Shown: positions 37,119 to 46,594, counted from the first letter of the stretch. The stretch is 55,792 bases of DNA from SAR116 cluster bacterium AG-325-I21 (GCA_003282865.1 QBYK01000011.1:1-55792); one strand, 5' to 3'. The notes: generated by a model not told the origin, from the letters alone. Numbers and translations are program-made.

Positions 37119-38374
37119 CAAGACCTCCGCGGGGCGGCGTAAGCTTGTTCTGGGGTAGAGGAAAAACCACCTAGCACAGGCTCCGCTATCGATTTAGGTA
37201 AAGGTTTAGTCGTCTCAAACATGCCTAACACCGGCAAGATTATCAGAAAGTGTATAAAATACCATGCGGTTGCAACCCGCGATAGTATTACGTAAATTCC
37301 TTCAGCGGGTTTTCCTCCCAGATACCCGAGCGCAATAGCGTTTGCAAAAAACACCCAAAAGAAGATGCGAAACAATGGGCGAAAGCGTGCTGACCGAACT
37401 GGAGATTTGTCTAGCCATGGCAAAATGAAAAGCACAGCGATAGCTCCAAACATCAACAGGACACCGCCAAGTTTATCAGGCACTGCTCTCAAAATTGCAT
37501 AAAACGGGAGAAAATACCATTCTGGCACAATATGCGCCGGGGTCTGCATTGCATTTGCTGGGATGTAATTATCTGGATGACCCATGGCATTTGGAAAAAA
37601 GAAAACGACAACTGCGAGCAACAAGAGAAATACTGCAATACCAAATACATCCTTAATGGTGTAATAAGGGTGGAAGGATATGGTATCTTGGGGACCTCTT
37701 GTATCAATACCAATTGGATTATTCGATCCAAACCTGTGTAAAGCTACAATGTGAAGCACGACTACTCCAGCAATGATGAACGGCATCAAGTAATGTAATG
37801 AAAAAAATCTGTTTAATGTCGCGTTGTCAACAGAGAATCCTCCCCACAACAAGGTCACAATACTCTCGCCAACATAAGGTATGGCGGAAAAAAGGTTGGT
37901 AATAACAGTGGCCCCCCAAAAACTCATTTGTCCCCAAGGCAACACATACCCCATGAAAGCTGTGGCCATCATTAGAAGGAATATTACAACCCCAAGTATC
38001 CAAAGCAGTTCGCGTGGTGCTTTGTAAGACCCATAATAAAGCCCCCTGAACATGTGAAGGTACACAACAATAAAGAAAAAACTCGCTGTATTCATGTGGA
38101 TGTAACGAATCATCCATCCATGATTCACATCACGCATTATTCTCTCAACAGATGAGAAAGCGTAATCAACATGGGCTGTATAGCTCATGGCCAGCACAAT
38201 CCCCGTAACAATCATGATTGCTAGCGAGAGTCCAGCGAGGCTTCCAAAATTCCACATATAGTTGAGGTTTTTTGGTGTTGGGTAATCATGGGCGGTGTGA
38301 TGCAACATTGAAAAGACAGGAAGCCGATGATCAATCCATCGTATTACTGGGCTTTTGAACTGGTTGGCAGACAT
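37118..38374 (-). CDS. petB: Cytochrome b (bc1 complex)
   Basis: Cytochrome b forms the quinol-oxidising and quinone-reducing sites of complex III in the inner membrane. The 418-residue chain has two haem-ligand pairs with standard spacing: H93/H107 and H194/H208. The Qo-site motif [13 protein letters not shown] is present. The N terminus has RWIDHRLPV, and [19 protein letters not shown] is also conserved. At least eight hydrophobic helices are evident. AGAGG precedes the start. Translationally coupled to petC and 29 bases downstream of petA. Confidence 0.98.
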   Translation of the reverse strand: MSANQFKSPVIRWIDHRLPVFSMLHHTAHDYPTPKNLNYMWNFGSLAGLSLAIMIVTGIVLAMSYTAHVDYAFSSVERIMRDVNHGWMIRYIHMNTASFFFIVVYLHMFRGLYYGSYKAPRELLWILGVVIFLLMMATAFMGYVLPWGQMSFWGATVITNLFSAIPYVGESIVTLLWGGFSVDNATLNRFFSLHYLMPFIIAGVVVLHIVALHRFGSNNPIGIDTRGPQDTISFHPYYTIKDVFGIAVFLLLLAVVVFFFPNAMGHPDNYIPANAMQTPAHIVPEWYFLPFYAILRAVPDKLGGVLLMFGAIAVLFILPWLDKSPVRSARFRPLFRIFFWVFFANAIALGYLGGKPAEGIYVILSRVATAWYFIHFLIILPVLGMFETTKPLPKSIAEPVLGGFSSTPEQAYAAPRRS

Positions 38375-38403
38375 TGTTTATTTACCTCTAGTTAGAAAGT
38401 TAT

Positions 38404-38964
38404 TTAGCCAATACGAATCACAGTATCGGAAAGGAAATCGTACGGTGGGACTTCAAGATTTGTTGGCGCCGGCCCTTTACGGATACGACCAGATGTGTCG
38501 TAATGCGACCCATGGCACGGGCAGAACCAACCGTCATAATCGCCCTTTACTTCGCCGGTTTTTTGTCCAAGCGGGACACAGCCAAGATGCGTACACACCC
38601 CAACCAAAACCAAATACTCGGGCTTTTCTGCCCGTGCTATATCAACCTGTGGATCTCGCAAGTCCGCAACATCCGTCGCATTGGCTCGAGCAATTTCATC
38701 AGCGGTTCGATGCCGAATAAAAACAGGTTTGCCACGCCATTTCACAGTGATTGACTGGCCGACAGCGATTTTCGAAATATCAACCTCGATATTGGCAAGG
38801 GCTAGAGTGTCAGCTGCTGGGTTCAATTGATCAATAAGAGGCCACGCTACCGCAGCAGCACCAAGACCTGCCATCGCATACGTGGCCACCACTATAAAAT
38901 CACGACGTCCTGGGTCCTTTGCATCCCCCGACGCAGACTTTTTATTGGTATCTGGTTTGACCAT
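38404..38964 (-). CDS. petA: Ubiquinol-cytochrome c reductase Rieske iron-sulfur subunit
   Basis: The Rieske protein carries electrons from quinol to cytochrome c1. The 186-residue chain has an uncleaved N-terminal anchor with a twin-arginine-like [20 protein letters not shown]. The two cluster boxes are CTHLGC (C124, H126 ligands) and CPCHGSHYD (C148, H151 ligands), with C129/C150 available for the stabilising disulfide. A strong AGAGG lies before ATG 38964. First gene of petABC. A perfect palindrome TTGTGCGCACAA is centred about 25 bases upstream of the start codon. Confidence 0.98.
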   Translation of the reverse strand: MVKPDTNKKSASGDAKDPGRRDFIVVATYAMAGLGAAAVAWPLIDQLNPAADTLALANIEVDISKIAVGQSITVKWRGKPVFIRHRTADEIARANATDVADLRDPQVDIARAEKPEYLVLVGVCTHLGCVPLGQKTGEVKGDYDGWFCPCHGSHYDTSGRIRKGPAPTNLEVPPYDFLSDTVIRIG

Positions 38965-38983
38965 ATTTTCCTCTTAAACGATG

Positions 38984-38995
38984 TTGTGCGCACAA
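38984..38995. promoter_or_regulatory. Perfect 12-bp palindrome upstream of petA
   Basis: TTGTGCGCACAA is fully self-complementary and lies 20-31 bases upstream of the petA start codon, in the leader or promoter of the bc1 operon. It does not match an FNR box (TTGAT-N4-ATCAA). A dimeric regulator such as a MarR-type protein could bind here; which one is unknown. Confidence 0.45.
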
Positions 38996-39172
38996 AGTTT
39001 GCGATAAAGTTCTGGATTAGCCCCATCTTGACACGTTAAATATGCCAACAGCCAATAGGAATAATGAGTTTCCTAGCATGTTCAGACACTCTTTTCCTAC
39101 CCTATTTTTACAGTTTTCCAGCATATTCTTTTCCATCTCATTATTTCTATCTGACTCCAAACAACGAACAAG

Positions 39173-40042
39173 TTAGGGCCAGCGAACCTCGGGTGGCAAA
39201 CTCATCAAAATTGCCTCAATGTTTCCCCCCGTTTTCAATCCGAACAACGTGCCACGGTCGTGCAAGAGATTAAATTCCACATAGCGGCCACGACGCACCA
39301 GTTGCTCGTGACGGTCCTCCTCAGTCCATGGCAAATCCATACGCTGTCTCACAATATCAGCGTAGACATCCTTAAATGCCGTGCCAACATCACGATTAAA
39401 GGTAAAATCGTTGTCCCAATCACCACTATCAAGATTGTCATAGAAAATACCACCCGCCCCGCGTGGCTCGCTACGATGCGGCAAATAAAAATATTCATCA
39501 CACCATTCCTTGTATTTTGGATAATAATTTTGGTCATGTTTGTCACAAGCCGCTTTCATCGCCTTGTGAAAAACCCGACTAGCCGATTCGTCCGGCAATA
39601 GCGGGGTCAAATCACCACCACCACCAAACCAGCTTTGAGACGTAACGATAAACCGTGTATTAAGATGGGCCGCTGGCACATGCGGATTCCGCATGTGCGC
39701 CACCAGCGAAATACCGGAAACCCAGAACTGACCATCATTTTCAGCTCCGACAATTTGGGCTTTGAATTCATCAGAGAATACACCATACACGGTTGAGATA
39801 TTCACCCCTACTTTTTCAAAAACCCGGCCATGCATGAGGCTCATCTCGCCCCCACCACCACCATCGCGCCGCCATAATTTACGCTTAAATCGGCCCGCCG
39901 GTGCAACAGCTGGATTTCCGCAGTCCTCAATCCCTTCAAAAACGGTGCAAATCTCGTCGCGAAGATTACGAAACCAATCCACTGTTTCTTGCTTTTTTCG
40001 AATCATGGATGGTTGGGTTTGGCTTACCGTTAAAGAAATCAT
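39173..40042 (-). CDS. hemF: Oxygen-dependent coproporphyrinogen-III oxidase HemF
   Basis: HemF uses oxygen to convert coproporphyrinogen III to protoporphyrinogen IX in haem synthesis. The 289-residue protein matches the family. Visible are [37 protein letters not shown]-like text ([19 protein letters not shown]), [11 protein letters not shown], the signature region [20 protein letters not shown] and [19 protein letters not shown] 40042 follows AGGTGG, and the GTG at 40051 is less likely. It lies ten bases after the CCA-adding enzyme stop and upstream of petABC on the same strand, which places haem supply beside a haem-protein operon. Dependence on oxygen supports an aerobic lifestyle. Confidence 0.97.
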   Translation of the reverse strand: MISLTVSQTQPSMIRKKQETVDWFRNLRDEICTVFEGIEDCGNPAVAPAGRFKRKLWRRDGGGGGEMSLMHGRVFEKVGVNISTVYGVFSDEFKAQIVGAENDGQFWVSGISLVAHMRNPHVPAAHLNTRFIVTSQSWFGGGGDLTPLLPDESASRVFHKAMKAACDKHDQNYYPKYKEWCDEYFYLPHRSEPRGAGGIFYDNLDSGDWDNDFTFNRDVGTAFKDVYADIVRQRMDLPWTEEDRHEQLVRRGRYVEFNLLHDRGTLFGLKTGGNIEAILMSLPPEVRWP

Positions 40043-40051
40043 GGCTTCCAC

Positions 40052-41272
40052 CTAATTCACAAGTAACCATTTCAGCAAATCAGACTTTTTTAAGCTAAAG
40101 CCTGACGCCACCCACTTTGCCTCTGCTCGTGACAACATTTGACCCATCGCCGGGCCATTGTCAACGCCATGCGACAATAAGTCTGTCCCACAAATTGGAA
40201 TTTTTGGTGGGATCCACGCTGCCAGCTCTTCACACCGCCACGTATTTATAACTGTTAGGTTTCGCCACGATTGCACGGCATAAAGCATCGGTGCCCAATC
40301 ACCGAGATAATATGCTCCCTGTTGCCATCTTGGCCCGTTCAACATTGCCAGCTCACCGTCATTGATGCCGAGGTCAAGACGAGCAAGGCAGCGACGTTCA
40401 AACCGGCTTAATCTCAGCCGCTTTGCAACCCGTCTAGCAGACCCAACAGGTAAGATTGTTGCAAGGCCAGCAAGCCAACCCAATTGCGCCAGAACTTTGT
40501 CAAAGTTTTTATCGATACCAAGTGGCGAAAGATTAAATTTGAGCCCAAGGGTGGAACAGTCAATTTGCGCCCCGCGCAACATACCAATCACAACAGCGGC
40601 CTCGCCCCCAACCATAATTTGTCGAAGCTCCTCAGCGATGCGCTCTCCCGATAAGTCAGCGCAAAGCGCCGCATTATCTAGCAGCAAATTAATCATTTCA
40701 GCATTTGTACCTGCTTTTTCAAAGCGGGGAAAAAAACGGCAGTAGCGGATAATGCGTAAGGCATCTTCTTTCACGCGTTGTTCCGCATCACCCACAAATT
40801 GTAATCTACCTGCATTCAGATCCGACTGCCCGTCTAGCGGGTCAATTATCAAACCATCCTCATCCAGATAAATCGCATTGACAGTAAAATCGCGCCTTGC
40901 CGCGTCAAGCAACCAGTCACCATTGTATGCAACGACTGCATGCCGTCCATCTGTTTCAAGATCGACTCGCGTTTGCGTTAACTCAATCGAGTCCTTAGCA
41001 CAACAGAGTGTAATTGTGCCGTGCTGCAAACCAGTTTCGACAACACGCACATCACCGCTTGAAAAATAGCTTGCCACAGTGCCGATTGGCAGATTAACCG
41101 CCATATCAATATCTCCGACTGGATGCCCGCTAATCCAATCACGAACCGCGCCACCAACAATCCGGGCCTCTCCACCAAGCGCCTTGGCCGCAGAAAAAAT
41201 CTGCGTCACAAGTGGACGGCACGCCCATTCTGGTAGGACACTATCGCGGCGTTCAGTCAGCACGTTGTTCAA
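40052..41272 (-). CDS. CCA-adding tRNA nucleotidyltransferase/poly(A) polymerase family protein
   Basis: This 406-residue class II nucleotidyltransferase has the catalytic head RIVGGAVRDWISG with the metal-binding DIDMAV. Next come the RRDFTVNAIYLDEDGLIIDP segment and the helical body with EDALRIIRYCRFFPRF. Alphaproteobacterial members of this subgroup add or repair tRNA 3' CCA; a poly(A) polymerase role cannot be excluded. The tRNA in this window already encodes CCA, so here the enzyme would serve repair. No ATG start exists: TTG 41272 or GTG 41263 must be used. Both overlap the end of the upstream DUF6111 gene, so translation is coupled. Confidence 0.92.
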   Translation of the reverse strand: MNNVLTERRDSVLPEWACRPLVTQIFSAAKALGGEARIVGGAVRDWISGHPVGDIDMAVNLPIGTVASYFSSGDVRVVETGLQHGTITLCCAKDSIELTQTRVDLETDGRHAVVAYNGDWLLDAARRDFTVNAIYLDEDGLIIDPLDGQSDLNAGRLQFVGDAEQRVKEDALRIIRYCRFFPRFEKAGTNAEMINLLLDNAALCADLSGERIAEELRQIMVGGEAAVVIGMLRGAQIDCSTLGLKFNLSPLGIDKNFDKVLAQLGWLAGLATILPVGSARRVAKRLRLSRFERRCLARLDLGINDGELAMLNGPRWQQGAYYLGDWAPMLYAVQSWRNLTVINTWRCEELAAWIPPKIPICGTDLLSHGVDNGPAMGQMLSRAEAKWVASGFSLKKSDLLKWLLVN

Positions 41273-41531
41273 ATCCGCCGCGGGTTATTGTACCGTTTTT
41301 GATTTTTGCTGGTACATAAGTTGTGTTCGGCGCCGCGCTGTCTAACTCCAGCCAAAACACACCAATCGCAAAAACCACTAGGCCAACAAATGCACCTAAA
41401 ATATAATTATTGTTGACTGTCTCCGCCGGCAAGCCGCTCTTAACCGCCTTTCTTATTTGCCACCCTCTGACAAAGCTCATTATGAGAAATGCCACTCCAA
41501 GGGCTGAAAATATCACCAATAACGCGCGCAT
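41253..41531 (-). CDS. DUF6111 family small membrane protein
   Basis: This 92-residue protein has two hydrophobic helices, at about residues 3-20 (LLVIFSALGVAFLIMSFV) and 46-63 (LGAFVGLVVFAIGVFWL). A C-terminal tail TTYVPAKIKNGTITRGGF follows. The tail resembles the conserved end of the alphaproteobacterial DUF6111 family, whose genes lie beside CCA-adding enzyme genes as here. Function is unknown. It overlaps the next gene by 20 bases and follows the NUDIX gene on the same strand after 110 bases. Confidence 0.7.
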   Translation of the reverse strand: MRALLVIFSALGVAFLIMSFVRGWQIRKAVKSGLPAETVNNNYILGAFVGLVVFAIGVFWLELDSAAPNTTYVPAKIKNGTITRGGFEQRAD

Positions 41532-41641
41532 CTATTTATCTACCTACTCTATTGCTAATGTGATTTACATATAACATTAATTATTAACTCGGCTATCAGC
41601 TCTTTTCCCACTTCGCCATATGGGGACAACTATACCCAAGG

Positions 41642-42313
41642 TCAAACCACCTTGTTAACGCGTCGGCGAAGATCATCCAGCACCCGCGCAGATAGTCCCC
41701 AAATGCGGTGCTTCTCATGTTCAACAACCCAATAATCATTGGGCCTACCAGAAGTTTTACGGCGTACTAAGCGAAAATTATCAGGATCAGCGAGATGCTT
41801 AAGGGGCAGCGTGAAAATCAAATCTACTTCAGTTGGGTCTGACACGAGGCAGTCTAGAGCATTATCGCCACGAACTATACCAACAACGGGCTGAACGAGA
41901 AACCCTGCCGGGCTGAGCACCCTATCAAGCAACCCCACCACTTGGACCAGACCAGGTGCCAACTGAACTTCTTCAAGGGCTTCACGCAAAGCCGCTTCGA
42001 CTGGACTAGCATCAAAAGGTTCCATCTTGCCACCAGGGAAACTGATCTGTCCGGCATGGTGCGCCAAGTGGGCGGCTCTCTTTGTCATTAGGATATGCCA
42101 GTCGGATTGCACCCGCAGCAATGGTACAAGAATCGCGGCTGGGCGGTAAGGTTGAGCTTTTCGAAGAGGCGACATTGTGAGCTCGCCCTGGCCAGAACTG
42201 GGAAAGCCAGGCAATGGATCAAGGCAGCAACCAAGATGTTTCTGCAATTCAACGTGATTGAGCTCCCGTGGATCCGCCAGTAAATGATTTAGGTTACTAG
42301 GAATTTTGGACAT
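41642..42313 (-). CDS. CoA pyrophosphatase, NUDIX family
   Basis: This 223-residue NUDIX hydrolase resembles NudL/CoA pyrophosphatases, which split CoA and related nucleotides. The Nudix box is visible in ISFPGGKMEPFDASPVEAAL followed by REALEEVQL; the usual Gly after EEV is Gln here. The preceding TKRAAHLAHHAGQISFPGG is typical of the CoA-specific subgroup (UPF0035-like signature). Its start overlaps the last base of the DUF1285 stop, so the two are coupled. Located in the DUF1285-NUDIX-DUF6111-CCA enzyme run on the minus strand. Confidence 0.9.
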   Translation of the reverse strand: MSKIPSNLNHLLADPRELNHVELQKHLGCCLDPLPGFPSSGQGELTMSPLRKAQPYRPAAILVPLLRVQSDWHILMTKRAAHLAHHAGQISFPGGKMEPFDASPVEAALREALEEVQLAPGLVQVVGLLDRVLSPAGFLVQPVVGIVRGDNALDCLVSDPTEVDLIFTLPLKHLADPDNFRLVRRKTSGRPNDYWVVEHEKHRIWGLSARVLDDLRRRVNKVV

Positions 42314-42831
42314 TATAACTCAAGCGCAAAATGCTGCTTATGGCTCCATACCCCGAGCCGGCCATCTGGCCCCTCTTCAGCACGCTCGGCAAGCTGATAA
42401 TAGACTGGCCGCGATAATTTTGCCAGCAACCCATTGCGCACTTCGATATAAGGTCGAACCTGCTGCAAGTCATCGGCTAGACGCAACAATATGGGATGTG
42501 CAGCGTCAAGGGCTATATTCTCATCGAGATTGGTACGGAAACAAATTTCGCTTGATCGTGGTTCAGCGCCTGATGAAACCAACATCTCGCATACAATAAA
42601 GGGTGCATCATCAACGGTGATCCGACCCTTTTCAACCGGCGTAACCAACCAGTAATCACCAATCTCGTCTCGCATTAAGACCGATGCAAACAGTTTAACC
42701 ATTTCAATCCGACGAATTTCATCATCTTCATGAAACCAACGGCCATCGGTGGCAATGCGGATATCAAAATGCTGTTCGTCTACCAGACGCAAACGATCAA
42801 AACTGACTTCTGGGATATTTGAATGCTTCAT
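42313..42831 (-). CDS. DUF1285 domain-containing protein
   Basis: This 172-residue protein matches the alphaproteobacterial DUF1285 family. Visible are DIRIATDGRWFHEDDEIRR, EMVKLFASVLMRDEIGDYWL and VTPVEKGRITVDDAPFIVCE, then GLLAKLSRPVYYQLAE. Structures from the family show a two-domain beta-rich fold; no activity is assigned. An in-frame stop immediately before ATG 42831 fixes the start. The stop overlaps the NUDIX gene start by one base. Confidence 0.87.
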   Translation of the reverse strand: MKHSNIPEVSFDRLRLVDEQHFDIRIATDGRWFHEDDEIRRIEMVKLFASVLMRDEIGDYWLVTPVEKGRITVDDAPFIVCEMLVSSGAEPRSSEICFRTNLDENIALDAAHPILLRLADDLQQVRPYIEVRNGLLAKLSRPVYYQLAERAEEGPDGRLGVWSHKQHFALEL

Positions 42832-43192
42832 TCAACCAGTCTAGCAAGACTTGGCCCAATACCAAAGGGGAATGCAGATCGTTCATTTTGGGCAAAACAA
42901 ACCGCCCCAATGAACAAGTGAAAGAGTTGACTAATGGCACATCAATACTCTATGTCAGTCTAAATCAAACCAATTGGGAATTGCTGGGCTCGATTAATGA
43001 AGAACATGACATAGGTTAAATATGCTAGGTTCCTACACTCAATCAACTATTGCTGGTCCCTTAGTTACTTGTCTGATGGCACGTGACGCGCTCGATGCCG
43101 TATTCCCATCAGCGTCTTAACGGGAAACTTGGCGGACGAACAACTAAACGCGTTGTTTTGGTCAAGATTCTACTTTCAAAAAGGATTTTGTG
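42832..43192. other. Divergent gap between DUF1285 and cyclophilin genes, no gene called
   Basis: These 361 bases must contain promoters for both flanking genes. Short open frames exist on both strands (for example a minus-strand frame ending with LGQVLLDWLNEAFKYP that runs into the DUF1285 gene), but none has a ribosome-binding site or a family I recognise. No strong hairpin or repeat was seen. Confidence 0.4.
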
Positions 43193-43708
43193 ATGAAGTC
43201 TTTTCTATTACATTGTTTAGGAGTTGGATTCTTAATTATGAGTGAAACAAGTGTTGCCGCGACAGGCAAGACGTTGCTCCTTGAAACCTCTCAAGGGCAG
43301 GTCGAAATCAAATTGTTACCCGATGTGGCGCCAAACCATGTTGCACGCATTACTGAGCTTGCAGAATCAGGATTTTATGACGGCATCATCTTTCACCGTG
43401 TTATCCCAGGTTTCATGGCGCAAACTGGTGATCCAACAGGGACTGGTATGGGTGGATCGGGAAATACTCTGGATGCAGAATTCAGTGATTATGAATATCG
43501 GGAGGGAACCGTTGGTATGGCCCGCTCGATGAGCCCAAATAGCGCCGACAGTCAATTTTTTATCTGTTTTGACGGCTGCGGGCACCTGACAGGGCAATAT
43601 ACCGTATGGGGACAGGTTGAAAACGGCATGGAGGCTGTCGAAAAACTGGCCACCGGCGAACCACCCACTAACCCGGATCAGATTATTTCGGCAAAACTGG
43701 TCGATTGA
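43193..43708 (+). CDS. Cyclophilin-type peptidyl-prolyl isomerase, probably exported
   Basis: This 171-residue protein speeds proline cis-trans isomerisation during folding. A signal peptide (residues 1-22, ending SETSVA) indicates periplasmic location. The cyclophilin domain shows IIFHRVIPGFMAQTGDPTG, TLDAEFSDYEYREGTVGMAR, SADSQFFICFDGCGHLTGQY and TVWGQVENGMEAVEKL. The active-site Arg (FHRV) and the Phe/Gln residues are present. The usual Trp for cyclosporin binding is replaced, as is common in bacterial forms. ATG 43193 has AAGGA seven bases upstream. It stands alone, followed by a decaying rarD-like gene on the other strand. Confidence 0.94.
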   Translation: MKSFLLHCLGVGFLIMSETSVAATGKTLLLETSQGQVEIKLLPDVAPNHVARITELAESGFYDGIIFHRVIPGFMAQTGDPTGTGMGGSGNTLDAEFSDYEYREGTVGMARSMSPNSADSQFFICFDGCGHLTGQYTVWGQVENGMEAVEKLATGEPPTNPDQIISAKLVD

Positions 43709-43861
43709 CCCTAAATCAGCATTAATTTCTGCAGAAACAATACGGGAGGTGCCGAGGGGACTTACAAACCATGAAAATCATGAGGGTTAAGGGTAATTGC
43801 CCATTCTAGTTTATGCGCTCTGATCGTTCACAGTAGTAACGCCAACAGATGAATAGCGCTT

Positions 43862-44770
43862 TTATGAAACAGTAATCATTTGGCTAGCAGCGCGTCGTCT
43901 CGTCATGAAATAGACAGCAATACCCATCCATATGAGGCCAAAGGCAATGAGGTCATTTACCAAAAATTTTTCAGAAAAAGCAACAACGCCAAGCAAAAGC
44001 TGCGCAGTCGAGTTGCTGTAAAACAATAGACTTGCTATTGTCAAACTAAGTAATTGATTACCCCTATGAAAAAGATCAGCGGTACAACAGTTAGTATGCC
44101 TGCGAAAATTGCGAGCAACGCATTTGTTAGTCTTCCGCCAAAGAACAGCGCTTGTCCACTCATCGCCATCCAAATTAGAAATGCGAAGGCTAGTGGCAGC
44201 ACTAACATCGTTTCAACGAATAATCCTTGAATCGGATCGAAACCCATCCTTTTGCGCAAGACTGCGTATAACGAAAAAGTGCCTGCTAATGCCAACGATA
44301 ACCATGGAATAGCCATAATCATAATTGCCTTGGCCATGATCCCAAAACAAACGAGTGCAATAGTTACGCTAACGAAGCGGTCAACTCTTTCCCCTGAAAC
44401 AATGATGCCCAACATAACTGTGCATAATGGATAGATATAATAACCAACCGCCGCAGCAAAGACCTGTTCGGCTTGCACTGAATACACGTAAATGCCCCAA
44501 TTCAGTGACAAAAGACCGGCTGCCAAAAAAAGTTGCAAAAATTCCCCTGAATCTTCAGCATCGCCCATATGGCACCAAACTGGCTTCTTATCCAACATAT
44601 CAAAAAGAGCAAGGCCGCTGACCATATGGACTGATCAGCAACGATTATCATACGGATCCTCAACATCAACGAGATAAATATAGACAGGAACAATTCCCCA
44701 TAAAATTCCTTCACTTAGCGAGCAATAAATCCCAGAAATTCTGTTTTGTCTCGGGCTTTTCATCATTCAT
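43862..44770 (-). pseudogene. rarD: RarD-like EamA/DMT-family transporter, broken by about four frameshifts
   Basis: Family text is spread over three frames of the minus strand. The likely start is ATG 44770 (MNDEKPETKQNF). After a shift near 44735 comes GILWGIVPVYIYLVD, then IIVADQSIWSAALLFLICW, then FLAAGLLSLNWGIYVYSVQA onwards to PLIFFIGVIN. The last part, SLTIASLLFYSNSTAQLLL to the C-terminal helix, follows a shift near 44050. Order and content match RarD, a ten-helix permease of the drug/metabolite transporter superfamily. No single frame covers the gene, so it should be non-functional unless the sequence has errors. Start and end share one frame, so the indels sum to a multiple of three. 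Confidence 0.8.
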
Positions 44771-44908
44771 GAAAACCTGTTAGGATTTTTAATTGTCTGC
44801 TGTATTTCTTTGAGTCTATCGCATGCCAATGCTGCTGCATGGACTAAATTTGCCCGAATTGATACACCTGAAATACCGGATTAGTCAGCACCCGATAGCA
44901 TTTAATGT

Positions 44909-44937
44909 TTGACTTTATAAACGGCTATTCCCATATC
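44909..44937 (+). promoter_or_regulatory. Candidate promoter for the cold-shock gene
   Basis: TTGACT (44909-44914), then 17 bases, then CATATC (44932-44937) gives a plausible -35 and a weak -10. Transcription would start near 44945 and leave an untranslated leader of about 118 bases, as long leaders are common for CspA-type mRNAs. Confidence 0.3.
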
Positions 44938-45062
44938 TACTAGGCCGGAAAGGCTTTGTGAGGCAGATTGAAGCCAATATCTAATGCCGCATAGCAGCCG
45001 TGTTCAGAAATAACGGGTCCTGATAACCGGCAGATCAGGGCTGAAGTTGGAGACTAGACAAT

Positions 45063-45272
45063 ATGGCACAGGGTACTGTGAAGTGGTTTAACACTCAAAA
45101 AGGGTACGGCTTTATCAACCCGGACGAAGAAGGCAGTGACGTGTTTGTACATATTACTGCGGTACAAAATTCAGGCCTTAATGGCTTGAATGAGGGCCAA
45201 AAAGTGACCTACGATCTTGAAGAACAGCGTAACGGTAAAATGGCAGCTGTAGGTCTGGCTGTTGTTGAGTAA
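45063..45272 (+). CDS. Cold-shock protein (CspA family)
   Basis: This 69-residue single-domain RNA chaperone begins MAQGTVKWFNTQKGYGFINP, containing RNP1 (KGYGFI), with RNP2 as DVFVHI. The rest of the beta-barrel (GLNEGQKVTYDLEEQRNGK) is intact. Such proteins melt RNA secondary structure during cold or growth shifts. TTGGAGA lies upstream of the ATG, and a perfect stem-loop terminator follows 67 bases after the stop. It is a single-gene unit with a long leader. Confidence 0.95.
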   Translation: MAQGTVKWFNTQKGYGFINPDEEGSDVFVHITAVQNSGLNGLNEGQKVTYDLEEQRNGKMAAVGLAVVE

Positions 45273-45338
45273 GCTTTCGCTTCACTCGATATAATGAATC
45301 GTACTTTAGTCGTGTTGTGCATTGACTGAATACGAATA

Positions 45339-45365
45339 GGTCGCCCAAACATCTGGGGCGACCTT
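45339..45365 (+). terminator. Terminator of the cold-shock gene
   Basis: AGGTCGCCC-AAACATCTG-GGGCGACCT forms a perfect 9-bp stem with a nine-base loop, followed by TATTCATATGTGTTTC. The stem is strong while the T-run is weak. Confidence 0.7.
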
Positions 45366-45451
45366 ATTCATATGTGTTTCAACGAAGGGCTTTTAAGCGG
45401 AAGTACGGAATGTGCGCAGACCAATATTGCGTATTCAAAAAAGCCCGTGAC

Positions 45452-46594
45452 TTAAAGTACTTGTCGAGACGTTATCTGACCTCCCCAATTAAAAGGTAAT
45501 GAGACGGCCTCAACGTTACGGGGTCTCTCTGGTGCCTCCATACCAATCGGTGCGTCTGATCTCAACGCCTCAAGCGAAACCATGCCCACGCCAATATTCT
45601 TTCTTAACCGAGGCGAATAACAACATGCGCTAACATAACCGACGTAATTTCCGCTCTGTAAAAGCCGTAGTCGATGCTCATTTGGTTGGTTTAGAATCGG
45701 ACCATCGAGAAAAAAGCCACTAAATTTTCTTTCAATACCCTTTCTTTTGATATGGATTAACGCATCCTTACCTACAAAATCGCCTTGTTGATTTAAGTCA
45801 ACAAATCTATCCATACCAAGTTCAAAAGGATTAGTTTTGGCATCGGTATCGGCACCAAAAGAGATTAAACCACTCTCTAGTCTTTCAATATAATTTGGAG
45901 TTCCAGGGCCAATATCATCATCCTTGCCAGCTTCAAAAACACGTTTCCAAAGGTCGTAGCCACGGGTTCCGTCAAGAAGGTATAACTCGTAGCCTCCTTG
46001 CTTTGACCAACCAGATTTAGACACAATCAGCGGGATGCCATCAAGGCTTGCCTCACAAAACCCAAAATATTTTAGTTCTTTGACCCATTCGCCAAATAAA
46101 TTTGAGACAACGTTCGTTGCCTTTGGTCCCTGCACGGCCAGCGGCGAAACATCTGGTTCAAACACTTCCACGTCCATGCCAAGCGCGCCAGCAATCGCCG
46201 ACACCCACAAATACAAATCACTATCCGCAATTGAGAACCAAACCTCATTGCCTGCGATTTGCAGCAAAACTGGATCATTTATGATTGATCCATCATGCTT
46301 ACAGATAGGAACATATTTACCTTGACCAATTACGAGCCCATCAAGATTTCTTGGCGTCAGATATTTAGCAAGTTTAATGGCATCAGGTCCTCTTACTGCC
46401 ACCTGTCTCTCAACAGCTACATCCCAAACGGCAACTCCATTGATTAATCGATTATACTCAGCATCCGGATCACCGTAACTTGTTGGCATATACATATGAT
46501 TATACACACTGGCAGCCGTAAGACCTGATTCAACGCTCGCTTCAAAAAAAGGGCTTTTGCGAACTCTTGCACCCAATGACAGTTGAACACTCAT
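45452..46594 (-). CDS. dmdA: Dimethylsulfoniopropionate demethylase DmdA (GcvT superfamily)
   Basis: DmdA moves a methyl group from DMSP to tetrahydrofolate, giving methylmercaptopropionate. From ATG 46594 (TGGGAA upstream) the protein has 380 residues, in the family range. It has the GcvT aminomethyltransferase fold but the DmdA-type text. Visible are SVYNHMYMPTSYGDPDAEY, GSIINDPVLLQIAGNEVWFS, ADSDLYLW, VSPLAVQGPKA, SGWSKQGGYELYL (from residue 194), PNYIERLESGLISFGAD and CYSPRLRKNIGVGMV. The SGWSKQGGYE segment in place of the GcvT SRTGYTGE motif favours DmdA. Later pathway genes (dmdBCD) are not in the window. It follows threonine aldolase on the same strand by 117 bases. A different DmdA-like demethylase is the main alternative. 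Confidence 0.75.
   Translation of the reverse strand: MSVQLSLGARVRKSPFFEASVESGLTAASVYNHMYMPTSYGDPDAEYNRLINGVAVWDVAVERQVAVRGPDAIKLAKYLTPRNLDGLVIGQGKYVPICKHDGSIINDPVLLQIAGNEVWFSIADSDLYLWVSAIAGALGMDVEVFEPDVSPLAVQGPKATNVVSNLFGEWVKELKYFGFCEASLDGIPLIVSKSGWSKQGGYELYLLDGTRGYDLWKRVFEAGKDDDIGPGTPNYIERLESGLISFGADTDAKTNPFELGMDRFVDLNQQGDFVGKDALIHIKRKGIERKFSGFFLDGPILNQPNEHRLRLLQSGNYVGYVSACCYSPRLRKNIGVGMVSLEALRSDAPIGMEAPERPRNVEAVSLPFNWGGQITSRQVL

Noticed and set aside
42819-43019. Small plus-strand open frame between the DUF1285 and cyclophilin genes
   Set aside because: No recognisable motif and no convincing ribosome-binding site, and it overlaps the DUF1285 start. A minus-strand frame in the same place is equally protein-like, so neither is called.
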